Source: Rhodospirillales bacterium (GTDB taxonomy: Bacteria; Pseudomonadota; Alphaproteobacteria; Rhodospirillales; Shumkoniaceae). Taken from it: a DNA stretch of 32,170 nucleotides. Under the pieces are notes generated by a model. The model did no database searches. It saw only the letters and a program-made list of their open reading frames with translations, and had not been told where the DNA came from. The stretch spans positions 1-32,170 of the forward strand of contig JACZKS010000033.1 of NCBI GenBank assembly GCA_014859895.1, given 5' to 3'. Of this stretch, positions 16,618-26,800 are shown in pieces. How positions within the stretch are numbered: the first letter of the stretch is position 1; every line of letters starts with the position of its first letter. A program made the position numbers and the translations under genes.

Positions 16618-18588
16618 CTACACCACCCCCCGCAAATCCACCGCCCTCACCAGGGGGGGAAGCGCGCGCTGGGTTTCGTGCCCGGCCACGCCGTCGCGGC
16701 TGACGAATTGGCGGTGCAGCAGGGCGATGGACAGCAGGAACAGGAAGGTCTGGTTTTCCTTGGTGCTGATTTCGGCCGCCGGCCGGGTCAGCACCTTGGC
16801 TGTCAGGCGGCGGGCGAAGTTGACGTCGAGGAAGGGGAGCTTGGCCAGTTCGCTTTCCGATTGCACCAGCTCCAGATAGACGGGGCGGGTTTCGGCGAAG
16901 GCGGCGGCGTCGGGGGCGCGATAAGGGAACTTGCGCTTGTTGACGATCGATTCCGGCAGGCGGCCGGCAAAGGCCTGGCGCAACAGCCGCTTTTCCTCGA
17001 AGCCGTCGTCGAAGCGCAGATTGATGGTCGAGGCCAGATCCACCACCGCCTGATCCAGGAACGGACAGCGGTTCTCGATCCCGTGGGAAAGCGCCGCCCG
17101 GTCGCCCTGGGTGGACAACAGGTAGCCCGGCAACAGGGTCTTGTATTCCAGCCATTGCGCGCGCTGCACGGCAGACATGGCGGCCATTTCGCCATGTTCG
17201 GCGACCAGGGCGGAAATGGCGGCGAAGGGATCGCCCGCGTCCTTGATCAGGCGGGCCGAGAAGCGGCCGTTCTGGAACTTGAGTTCGTGCGAGAACAACC
17301 CCGGCATCTGCTCTCGCGAGAACTGCTGGTAAAGCCCGGTCAGGGCGGCGATGTCCTGGGGGCCGTAGTGGTCGAGGTGGGGGTAAAGCCGGGCCAGACG
17401 CCGGCGGCGGGTGTCGTCGTCGATGTCGTTCCACTGGCAGCGCAGAAGGGTTTCCTTGAACAGGTCGTAGCCGAGGAAGGCTTCGTCGGCGCCTTCGCCG
17501 CTCAGGATCACCTTGATGCCGCATTCCTGGGTGCGCCGCGACAGCAGGAACATCGGAATGAAGGCGCTGCGGAAGGCCGGCACCTCGGCGTGGTAGATGG
17601 CGTCCGGGCAGGCGGCGGCGATGTCTTCATGGCTGACGCGCAAGGTATCGTGGCGCGTGCCGAGGTGCGCCGCCATGACCTGCTGTTCGGCGGATTCGTC
17701 CAGCGCGGCATCGTCGAAAGCCACCGAGAAGGTAGCGGGCGGCCTGCCGCTGATGTCGCGGGTCAAGAGCGCGACGATCGCCGAATCGATGCCGCCGCTG
17801 AGATAGACCCCCACTTCCACGTCGCTGCGCAGTCGAAGGGCGACGCTGGCCTCCAGATGCTGGCGGATCAGCTCCTTGGCCTCGTCCTCGCTGGCCGGCG
17901 CCGGGCCATCGGGGAAGGCCAGCCGGGCATAGGTGTGGCGCTCCAGCCCGCCCTTATCGAACGACAGCCATTCGCCCATGGGCAGCGCCTGGATGGCCCG
18001 AAAGCCGGTCTGGTCGGGCAGCGGCGTCCATTGCCCGAGGATGGAGGCCAATTGCGCCGGGTCCTGTTCGAAGGCGAACCCGGGCACCGCCAGGAACGCC
18101 TTCATTTCCGAAGCGAACATGAACGCGCTGCCATGGCGGGCATAGAACAGCGGCCGCTTGCCGAAGCGGTCGCGGGCCAGCACGAGGCGCCGCTCGCGGC
18201 GGTCGAGCAGGGCAAAGGCGAAGCCGCCGTTGAAGCGGGGCAGGCATTCCTCGCCCCAGGTCATCCAGGCGGCCAGCACGACCTCGGTATCGCAATGGGT
18301 GCGAAAGACCACACCCTGCGCTTCCAGGTCGGCGCGCAGCTCGCGGTAATTGTAGATTTCGCCATTGTAGCAAAGCCAGAACCGGCCACTCGGATCGCCA
18401 AGGGGCTGGGTTCCACTCTCGATGTCGATGACGGCCAGCCTGGCCGCGCCCATGGCCCAGTCGTCGCCCACCACATAGCCCAGGCCGTCGGGACCGCGAT
18501 GCGCGATGGTTCCCAGCATGTCCAGGAGGGTGTCGGGCAGCGCCTGGGAGGGCAGGGTGGTGTCGATCAGGCCGGCGATTCCACACAT
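16618..18588 (-). CDS. Glutamine-dependent amidotransferase, asparagine synthase (AsnB) family
   Basis: A 656-residue, two-domain enzyme. The N-terminal Ntn glutaminase has the nucleophile Cys2 (MCGIAG), HRGPDG (30-35) and NGEIYN (75-80). The C-terminal synthetase has the PP-loop SGGIDS (264-269) and LSGEGADE (362-369). It uses ATP and glutamine to turn a carboxylate into an amide. Housekeeping AsnB acts on aspartate, but this gene starts three bases after a discrete ACP gene and ends the PKS operon, so the substrate is probably an ACP-bound or polyketide acid. Precedents are OxyD (malonamyl starter of oxytetracycline) and the amidotransferases of glutarimide polyketides such as iso-migrastatin. 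It is longer than E. coli AsnB. Confidence 0.93.
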   Translation of the reverse strand: MCGIAGLIDTTLPSQALPDTLLDMLGTIAHRGPDGLGYVVGDDWAMGAARLAVIDIESGTQPLGDPSGRFWLCYNGEIYNYRELRADLEAQGVVFRTHCDTEVVLAAWMTWGEECLPRFNGGFAFALLDRRERRLVLARDRFGKRPLFYARHGSAFMFASEMKAFLAVPGFAFEQDPAQLASILGQWTPLPDQTGFRAIQALPMGEWLSFDKGGLERHTYARLAFPDGPAPASEDEAKELIRQHLEASVALRLRSDVEVGVYLSGGIDSAIVALLTRDISGRPPATFSVAFDDAALDESAEQQVMAAHLGTRHDTLRVSHEDIAAACPDAIYHAEVPAFRSAFIPMFLLSRRTQECGIKVILSGEGADEAFLGYDLFKETLLRCQWNDIDDDTRRRRLARLYPHLDHYGPQDIAALTGLYQQFSREQMPGLFSHELKFQNGRFSARLIKDAGDPFAAISALVAEHGEMAAMSAVQRAQWLEYKTLLPGYLLSTQGDRAALSHGIENRCPFLDQAVVDLASTINLRFDDGFEEKRLLRQAFAGRLPESIVNKRKFPYRAPDAAAFAETRPVYLELVQSESELAKLPFLDVNFARRLTAKVLTRPAAEISTKENQTFLFLLSIALLHRQFVSRDGVAGHETQRALPPLVRAVDLRGVV

Positions 18589-18591
18589 GGT

Positions 18592-18846
18592 CTAGGCGGG
18601 TTCCTCGCCGCTCCGGGCCAGCTTGCGCTCCACGGTTTCCCTGATCTGGGTCAGGCTGACCAGGACGTTGCCGGTCATTTCGGCCTCGGTGAAGGTGATG
18701 GCGAATTCCTTTTCCAGGAACCGGCACAATTGCACGTATCCAAAGGAATCCATCACGCCTTCCTTGAACAGGTTGATGTCTTCGGGAAAGCTCTCGTCGA
18801 ACTCCACCAGGAACTGGTCTTCGATGAAGGCGCGTATCTTATCCAT
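18592..18846 (-). CDS. Discrete acyl carrier protein paired with the amidotransferase
   Basis: An 84-residue carrier protein. Ser34 in GVMDSFGYVQL is the phosphopantetheine site; the three-helix pattern and acidic character fit an ACP. The DSF motif and the N-terminus (MDKIRAFIEDQFLVEF) resemble free-standing carrier proteins that work with dedicated partner enzymes, unlike the GxDS carriers in the PKS modules. The ATG at 18846 was chosen because the residues before it in this frame are not ACP-like and the preceding gene ends at 18900. The stop codon is three bases from the amidotransferase start, so the two are probably translated together and act on the same tethered acyl group. The bound acid is unknown; malonate is the leading guess. 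Confidence 0.87.
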   Translation of the reverse strand: MDKIRAFIEDQFLVEFDESFPEDINLFKEGVMDSFGYVQLCRFLEKEFAITFTEAEMTGNVLVSLTQIRETVERKLARSGEEPA

Positions 18847-18899
18847 GCGGCTCACGGGCTCGGGAGACAGGGGTGCGCTGAAAAAAGAATGGTTAGCAC

Positions 18900-19895
18900 T
18901 TATACAAAAGTTGGACCAGGGCAACAGGCCATTCGGTTGCCCAGCGCCGCGATGGTCTTGCGCAGGCGCCTGATGTTATCGCCGAACGGCGAGACGACCG
19001 GCAGCAGGCGCGACGGCGATTTGTCGCCGAGGCTCTGGCGAAACACCGCCGCCAGGGTGCCTGACGGACTGAGATCGACATAGATGGCGCCGCCCTGCTG
19101 TTCCAGCGTCAGCAGGGTCTGTTGGACGTGCATCCTCTGGCGGACGATGCGCCAGGAGAGATCGGGCGTCGCCGGCCCGATGACGCCGCCGGTGCAGCTG
19201 GACCACACCGGCCAGAAGGCCGCCTCCCTTCGCTGTTGGCCGAACGCGCCGCGCCAGGCCTCCTCGGCGGCATCGATGAAACGGGAGTGAAAGGCGAACG
19301 GCACCGGCAGCCGCTGGAAGGCGACATCGCAGGCCGCCAAATCGGCCTCGATGGCGGGCAGGTCCCCGGCCAGGGCCGAAAGCACGAAATGGCCATCGGC
19401 ATTGACCCCGGCCATCTCGCTGCGCGCGGCAAGCAGGGGGCGGCGGGCATGCAGGTCGGGCGAACCCAGGACGGCCACCATGCCGCCGGCCGGGCAGGTA
19501 CGCCGGAACAGGGCGGGTTGGTCCGCCACCGCGCATAGAGACGTTTCGAAGGACATCATGCCGGCCACGCTCTGGGCGACGATTTCGCCCAGGCTGGCCC
19601 CCAGCAGCATGTCGGGACGCAAGCCATGATGCTGGAGCGTTTTGGCCAAGGCGTATTGCACCAGGAACAGAGCGGGGTGGCTTGCCTCCATGCGATCGAA
19701 CGGGGTGGCCGGCCGGCGGCCTTCTCCATAAAGCTCGGCCAGGATCGAAAATCCGTGCCGTTGGGCGACGACCGCATCGCCCGACTGCATCCAGTGGCGG
19801 AAGACGTCCTCCTCCGCCATCAGATCGGCGGCCATCCCGTAATATTGCGATCCCTGGCCGGCGAAGCAGAAAAGGACGGGAAGCGGATCGCTCAT
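18900..19895 (-). CDS. Discrete acyltransferase-like protein (trans-AT or acyl hydrolase)
   Basis: A 331-residue stand-alone protein of the malonyl-CoA:ACP transacylase fold. It has GQGSQ (13-17), the nucleophile Ser101 in GASLGE and the catalytic His203 in FAFHSRF. Two changes stand out: GHSLG has become GASLG, and Gln126 occupies the place of the Arg (Arg117 in E. coli FabD) that grips the malonyl carboxylate; spacing from the conserved Phe and Pro is identical. An enzyme like this should prefer acyl groups without a free carboxylate, as acyl hydrolases that clear stalled PKS chains (PedC group) do. A malonamyl-specific transferase is the alternative. The ATG overlaps the PKS stop by one base (TGATG). 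The extractor unit loader for the PKS is therefore not proven here. Confidence 0.88.
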   Translation of the reverse strand: MSDPLPVLFCFAGQGSQYYGMAADLMAEEDVFRHWMQSGDAVVAQRHGFSILAELYGEGRRPATPFDRMEASHPALFLVQYALAKTLQHHGLRPDMLLGASLGEIVAQSVAGMMSFETSLCAVADQPALFRRTCPAGGMVAVLGSPDLHARRPLLAARSEMAGVNADGHFVLSALAGDLPAIEADLAACDVAFQRLPVPFAFHSRFIDAAEEAWRGAFGQQRREAAFWPVWSSCTGGVIGPATPDLSWRIVRQRMHVQQTLLTLEQQGGAIYVDLSPSGTLAAVFRQSLGDKSPSRLLPVVSPFGDNIRRLRKTIAALGNRMACCPGPTFV

Positions 19896-22800
19896 CACTT
19901 CGACTTGTCCCGTCGGGCCAGGGCATCGTCGAGAATGGCGATGCATGCATCGAGGTTGGGATGACGCAGGACGGAATAGTGGTCGCCGGGCACCGTGCGA
20001 AGCGTCATTCCGGCCCGCGCCAGCGCTCCCCATCCGCAGGTCTCGTCATCGAGGGCAACGCCGGCCGTGCGCAACAGCGTCATCGCGACGTCGCAGGGAG
20101 CCGGGTCATAGGCCATCAGCGCGGCACTGTGGGCGCCATAGAGGTCATGCAGGCGGCGCAGCCGGTCGGCATCGCCGGCATCGAATTGCCCGGCGAGCGC
20201 CGGCAAGGCCAGTAGGGTCGTCGCCATGTCCCGGCCCTCGGGGATCGGTGGCGGCTCGGCGATGCCGAGGACGTCACGGGCGAAAGCGCGGGTCAACGCA
20301 TTGCCGTTGCCGTCGACCTCCATCAAGGCGTCAAAGCGGCGCAGCAGCGCGGGCGTGTAGCTTTCAATCAGGCACAGCAGGGCGACATCCTCGCCGCTCT
20401 GGCGCAACTGGCGGGCCATTTCGAAGGCCAGCACCCCGCCCAGCGACCAGCCTCCCAGGGAGTAGGGGCCGTGCGGCTGAACTTGGCGTATCGCCTGTAG
20501 GTAGCGGCCGGCCATCTGCGGCAGGTCGACAACGGCGATCGCGGCGGCCGGATCGTCCGCTCCCGGTGCTTGCAAGCCATAGATCGCAACCGGCGTGGCG
20601 AGCCGGCGGGCCAGATCCACATAGCAGGAAACCGTCCCCGCCGCCGCATGCACCAGGAACAGCGGTTGTCCGGCGCCGGAAGGTTCGGGCAGGCGCAGCG
20701 GCACCAGCACCTTGTCCTGGCCGGCCGGCATGGCCGGGCCGCCTTCCTTCACCTGATGGCGCAACACTCGCGCCTGCTCGGCGATGGTCTGGGCGGCCAG
20801 GAAGTCGCGGGCCGAAGGACGATAATGGAAGGTCCGCTCGATTTCGGCGAGCAGGCGGACCCACAGCAGGGAATGGCCGCCGCAGGCAAGGAAGTCATCG
20901 TGGATGCCGATGGAGGCGCCGTCGCGCCCCAACACCTGGGACCACATCCGCAGTAGGCGTTCCTCCATCCCGTCGCGGGGCGCGTCGCCGCTCACGCCGT
21001 GGGGCCGCGCATCGGGCAAGGCGGCGCGGTCCAGCTTGCCGCTGGCGGTGAGGGGCAACGCATGCAGGCGGACGAAGGCGGCGGGAAGCATGTGCGGGGG
21101 CAGGCGGGCCGCCGCGTAAGCACGCAGGGCGTCCTCGTCGATGGTTTCCGATCCGGGCACCACATAGGCGACGAGCACCTGGCCGCCGCTGGCGTCGACC
21201 TGGGGCACCACGGCCGTCTCGCGCAGGCCGAACGCGCGCAGCACGGCCTCCACTTCGCTCAGCTCGACCCGGAAGCCGCGGATTTTGACCTGATGATCGA
21301 CACGTCCATGAAAGGCGATGATTCCCTTGCCCCCCGGCACGAACGCCGCCATGTCGCCGGTACGGTATAGCCGCGGTGCCGGCTTGCCCGACGGAGGTTC
21401 GACAAAGCGTTCCAAGGTCAGGTCGGGGCGGCGGTGATAGCCGAGCGCCAAACGGTCTCCGCCGATATGGAGCTCGCCGATGACCCCTTCGGGAACCAGG
21501 TTGCCGTCGCGGTCAAGGATATAGGCCCGGGTGCCGGGCAAGGGGCAGCCGATGGGAACAGTCCCGCCCGGCAGGGCGGCATCCACCTCATGGGTCAGGC
21601 AGGTGATGGTCGCTTCGGTCGGGCCGTAGGCGTTCAACAGCCGCGTGCCGGCCAGCGGGCTCTCCAGCCACAGCCGCACGGTGTCGGGAGGCAGCGCCTC
21701 GCCGCCGACGATGCACAGGCGCAGCGATGGCGGCGGCACGGCGGCCGCAGCCTTCCAGGCCAGCAGGACTTCGCGCAGATAGGCCGGCGGCAGGTCGGCC
21801 ACGGTCACCCGGTGGTCGGTCAGGATGCGGCGAAGGTGGTCGGCGGTCCAGATCGTGTCGGTGCGCATCAGCAGCCGGGCCCCGGCGGCCAGCGTCGGCA
21901 GAATCTGCTCCAGGGCGGTATCGACCACGTGGGGGGCGAATTGCAGGACGACGTCGTCGGCGCTCAGGCCGTATTGGTGAATTACCACTTGGGCATGGTC
22001 GGCGATCGCGCGGTGCGACACCAACACCCCCTTGGGACTGCCGGTCGAACCCGAGGTGTAGATCATATAGGCCGGGTCGTCCGGCGCCGGCCGGATTTCC
22101 AGCGCGCGGGCGGGACGCTCGGCGATGGCCGCGCCGTCCCGGGTCAAGTCGACGACGGTACCGGGCAATTCGGCCAGTTCCCCCAGGCGTCCGGCCAAAC
22201 TGCCGTTGGTGACGATGACCTTGGCGCCGCTGTCGGCCAGCATGGAGGACTGGCGGCGGGCCGGAGCGTCGCCGTCCAGCGGCACCCAGACGGCGCCGGC
22301 GGTCATCGTCGCCAACAGGGCGACGACGCTGTCGGTCGAGCGGTCCAGCAGAACCGCCACCGCGTCGCCGGGTTCAACGCCGCACTCGCGTAGATGCCGG
22401 GCCAGGCGGTTGGCGCGGCGGACCAGCCGGCGATAGCTCAGGCTGTCGTCATCGGCCATCACCGCGACGGCATCGGGGTGTTCCTTGGCCTGGCGGGCGA
22501 TCCACTGCGGCAACAGCCCGTCGCGGGGAGGCAAGGCGGGCGGCTTGGTCCAGGGTCCAAGCAGGCGCTTGCGCTCGCCGGCCGCCATCATGTCGAGGTC
22601 GCGGACAAGGGAACCGGGCCGGGCGCAGATGGCCTCGGTCAGGCGGGCGAAGCGGTCCAGCAGGTGCTCGATGTTGGCGGCGTCGAAACGGGCCCCGTCG
22701 AAGCCCGCGACCAGGCGCAGGGCGCCTTCGTCTTCATACGCCTCGATGCCGAACGGACAGTCGCCCTCCTGGCGTATTTCCGGCAGGAAGGTGGCTTGGC

Positions 22801-23896
22801 CCACCTCCGCCGGCAGCGCCGAGGGGGCGCCGATGGGAAAGTTCTGATAGGCGAAGCTGACCTGATACGGCGGTTCGCCGTACAGCGAGCGACCGAGGGC
22901 CCGCGCGATGGCGGCGAAGGGGTATTCGCCGTGGTCCAGGCCGTCGATCATCCGCCGATGGACGTCGCGCAGCACCGTTTCCGCCGCCATGTCCCCGGAA
23001 ACGGTCGCGCGCAGCGCCAGCATGTTGACGAAATAGCCCACCGAGCGTTCGAACCGGCGTTCGGGTCGGCGCAGGGTCGGCACCCCGATCAGCATGTCTT
23101 CCTGGCCGGTGTGGCGGTAGAGCAGGATGGCCATCACGCCCAGGAGCAACGACGCCGGCGTGATGCCCAGTACGGCGGCGGTCCGTTTTGCCGCCCGGGC
23201 GAGAGAGGCCTCCAGCACGCGCTCCAGGCTGCAACCGTCGATGGCTTCGCCCGGCTGGGCGGGGCGGTCGGTGGGCAGTTGGACCACCGGCAACTCGCCG
23301 TCCAACTGGTTTCGCCAATAGGCGTGCTGCGCTTCGCCCGCCGGGGAGTCCATGAACCGGCGTTCCCAGGCGGCGAAGCGGGCGAAATCGGCCTGCTCGG
23401 GCGGCGGCGGCGCCTCTCGACCTTGCGAGAAGCGGCCATAGGCGTCCCACAACGCCGCCGCCGTCACCGCGGCCGAGGCCCCGTCGAACACCATGTGATG
23501 GACGGTGAGCAACAGGATTTCCTGGCTGGCGCCCAGGGCGCCGCCGTGCAGCAATTCGAAACGGGATGGCGCCGCCGCGCTAAGGTCGAACGGTTGCGCC
23601 GCCCGCTGGCGGGCGAAAACCAGCGGGTCCATGCCCTTGGGAACCTCGATCCGCTCCAGCGGCTGCGCCACCGGCAAGGCGGCCAGCGACGGCTCGGCCC
23701 CGTCCTCGACCACGCGGGCGGTCAGCACGGGAAAGGCGTCCAGCAGCCAGCGGCAGGCGCGGCCCAAGGCCTCGTGGTCGATGTCGCTGACGCGGAACGC
23801 CAACGGCACGTTGTAGGTGCTGGAGCGGGGATGAAGCGATTGTACGACCCATAGCCCCTTCTGACCCTCGGTCATCGGCGCGTGCCAGTGTCCGGG
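19895..23896 (-). other. NRPS terminal module: C-A-PCP-TE
   Basis: The condensation domain has an intact HHMVFDG (2887-2893). The adenylation domain has YTSGSTGSPKG (3367-3377) and Lys3708 in ASGKLD. Mapping to PheA by eye gives pocket residues D3413, T3414, E3417, D3455, I3483, G3485, A3510, I3518, T3519 and K3708 (D-T-E-D-I-G-A-I-T-K); Glu and Asp at pocket positions 239 and 278 would suit a basic amino acid. PCP has Ser3763 in GGHSLL. The thioesterase has Ser3905 in GGWSLGG and His4060 in PGDHYS, with Glu3932 (LIESYTP) where the catalytic Asp normally sits. Confidence 0.88.
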
Positions 23897-26800
23897 CGAG
23901 GTCTCGGGCTCCGCGGGGCCGGCGTGGGCCGGGACCACGGCCTGCAACGCCGCCACCCGGCCGGCCAGCAGGTCGGGGGTGGAATACTGCTCGAAATCGC
24001 CCCGCACGAGGCTGACACCGCTGGCCTCCTCGATGGCGTAACCCAGGCGCAGGGCGATCATGGAATCGAGGCCGAGCGCGGCGAAGGAGGCGGTCGGTGC
24101 CAGGGTGTCGGCGGCCACGCCCAGTTCGCCGGCCAGCACGCCGATGATCAGGTCGCGCAGGGCGGCCGTGTCTGAGGTGGGCGCGAGGGTGGTGCCTGCT
24201 GTCGCGATCTGGGGCAGCCAATGGCGCACACGGGCAAAGGGATATCCGGGCAGGACCAGCGGCGGGCCGGCTTCTTCCGGCCCGGATTCGGGCATGGCCT
24301 CGGTTGGGTCGCCGGGGCGGGCAGTCTCCAGCTTGGCGATCAAATCATCGCGGTCGCCGGCAACGATCTCGATGGCGTGCTCCATGGCTTCGCGGCCGTG
24401 GAGCAGGGTATGGGACAACCGGCCTAGCGACAGGTCCGGAGTCCGGCGAACGAAATCGGCCAGCCGCGAGCGCAGCTCCGCCAGTTGGTCCGGCGTGCGC
24501 GCGGACAACGGGAAACGTCGGCGGCGGCGGGTTTCGGCTGGCACCGGAACGGCCGGCGCCTCCTCCAGGATCATATGGACGTTGGAGCCGCCGGCGCCGA
24601 ACGAACTGATGGTGGCACGCCGCGGCGAGGCTTGACCATCCACCTCCGTCACCGGCCAATCGGCCCCCCGCCATTGCGGATGGAAGGGGGTGGCGTCGAA
24701 GTCGATGGCGCGGTTGGCCTGGTCGGGCTTGAGCGAGGGCGCCAGCCGCCGGTGCTGCAACTGGAGTAGCACCTTGGTAAGCTGAGCCATGCCCGAGGCG
24801 GCCTCGGCGTGGCCCATGTTGGATTTCACCGAGCCGATGGAACAGGCGCCGTTCTCGACACCAAAGGCGCGGAAGGCGCGGGTCAGGGCCCGTATCTCGA
24901 TGGCATCGCCCAGGTGGGCGCCGCTGGCCGCGGCCTCGACGTACCCGATGGTGCGGGCGTCGATATTGGACTTGCGCAGGTTGTCCTCGATCAGCCGCGC
25001 CTGGGCCTCGGCGCTCGGCACCCCGAAGCCGGCGGAATGGCCGCCATGATTGGCCGCGCTGCCCTTGATGACGGCGATCACCGCATCGCCGTCGCGCAAC
25101 GCGTCGGCCACCGGCTTCAGCAGCACCGCCCCCACCCCTTCGGCCGGCAGGTAGCCGTCACCCTCGGCGAAGCTGCGGCTGCCGGGATGGCTGCCCACCA
25201 GCCCGGTGCGGCTGAGGCCGATATACTTGGCCGGAAGCAGCGACAGATTGACGCCGCCGGCGATGGCCAGCCGGCATTCCCCCATCCGCAGGCTCTGGCA
25301 GGCCTGATGCACCGCCTGCAATCCGGACGAGCACATGCTGTCGACGGCGACGCTGGGGCCTTGGAGGTCGAAGAAGAACGACACCCGGTTGGCGATGCCG
25401 GAATAGGAATTCAGGAGCAGCAGCGATTTGCTCCCGGCGTCGGTATCGAGGGCCCCGTAATGCTGGTACATGGCGCCGACGAATACCCCCACCTTGGCGC
25501 CGTAATGATCGCGCAGGCGGGCGCGGGTGTGGCCGGCGCGCTCCAGCAGGTGCCAGGTGGTTTGCAGGAAAAGCCGCTCTTGCGGATCGGCCAGATCGGC
25601 GGCGCGCGGCGAATAGCCGAAGAACTCGGCGTCGAAGCCATCGACGTCGCTCAGGAAGCCGCCCCACTTGCAGTGGCTGGCGCCGGGCTTGCCCTTGGCC
25701 TCGGAATACCGCGGGTCCCAGCGTTCCGGCGGCACTTCGGTGACGCAGTCGCGACCCTGTTCCAGCACCGTCCAGAAGTCCTCGATGGTGTCGGCGCCGG
25801 GATAGCGCCCGGCCACCGCGATCACCGCGACGTCGCCCTCGGCGCCCGACGGCCCCGGTGCCGGTTGGGCGGCCGGCGTCGTGCCGATGGCGGCGAGCGC
25901 GTCGGCAAGCTGGGCAATGGTGGGATGCTCGAACAGGATGGTCGGGGGCAGCGGCCCGACCTGGCGTTCCAGGGCGGCGACGATCTCCATCGCCGAGACC
26001 GAATCGACGCCGAAGTGGTCGATCGGCGCGTCGGGCGCCAGGCGGGCGGCGGGGATCTTCAACACCTCGGAGAAGCAGGCGGTAACCAGGGCGGCCGTCG
26101 GCTTCGACATCGCTGTCTCTGGCTTCGTGTTCGAAGCCGGTGCCGGCGCTTCGGGCGCGGCCGACTGCAACGCCTTGCGCATGCGGTCGTGGTCGCCGTC
26201 CAGCACCAGGATCTCGTCCTCGTCCTTCAGGGCCAGGGCGGCAGACAGGGCGGCGAAAGCGGGACCGTCTTCCAGCGGGCGGACACCGACGTAGCGGTCC
26301 ATGGCGGCGATGGCTTCGTCGGACATCTTCATGCCGCCGTCCCGCCAATAGGGCCAGTCGATGGCGAGCGTGCGTCCCCGTCGTTCCCCGCGCGCCACCC
26401 GGCGGTTGCGGTGGGCGGCGAAGGCGTCGAGCCAGGCGTTGGCGGAAGCATAGTCGGCTTGCCCGAGGTTGCCCAACGCGCCCGTAGCCGAGGCGAACAG
26501 CACCATCATGTCGAGGTCCAGTCCGGCCGTGGCGGCGTCGAGGGCCAGGGCTCCCGCCACCTTGGGCGCCATGACCGCCCGCAGGTCGGCCTCGTTCTTG
26601 CGCACCAGCATCATATCGCGGGTCACCCCGGCCCCATGGAGGACGCCGTCCAGCCGGCCGTGCGCGGCCCGGATCTCGGCCACCAGCGCGGCCACCGCCG
26701 CGTGGTCGCCGATGTCGACCTGGCGATAGGTCACCTGGGCGTCGATCGCGTCAAATCGCTGCCGTGCTTCGGCCGACAGCGGCGAGCGTCCGACCAGCCA

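Noticed and set aside
16480-19083. Open frame of 867 codons on the plus strand
   Set aside because: Antisense shadow of the amidotransferase, ACP and AT-like genes, all of which have catalytic motifs in their own frames.
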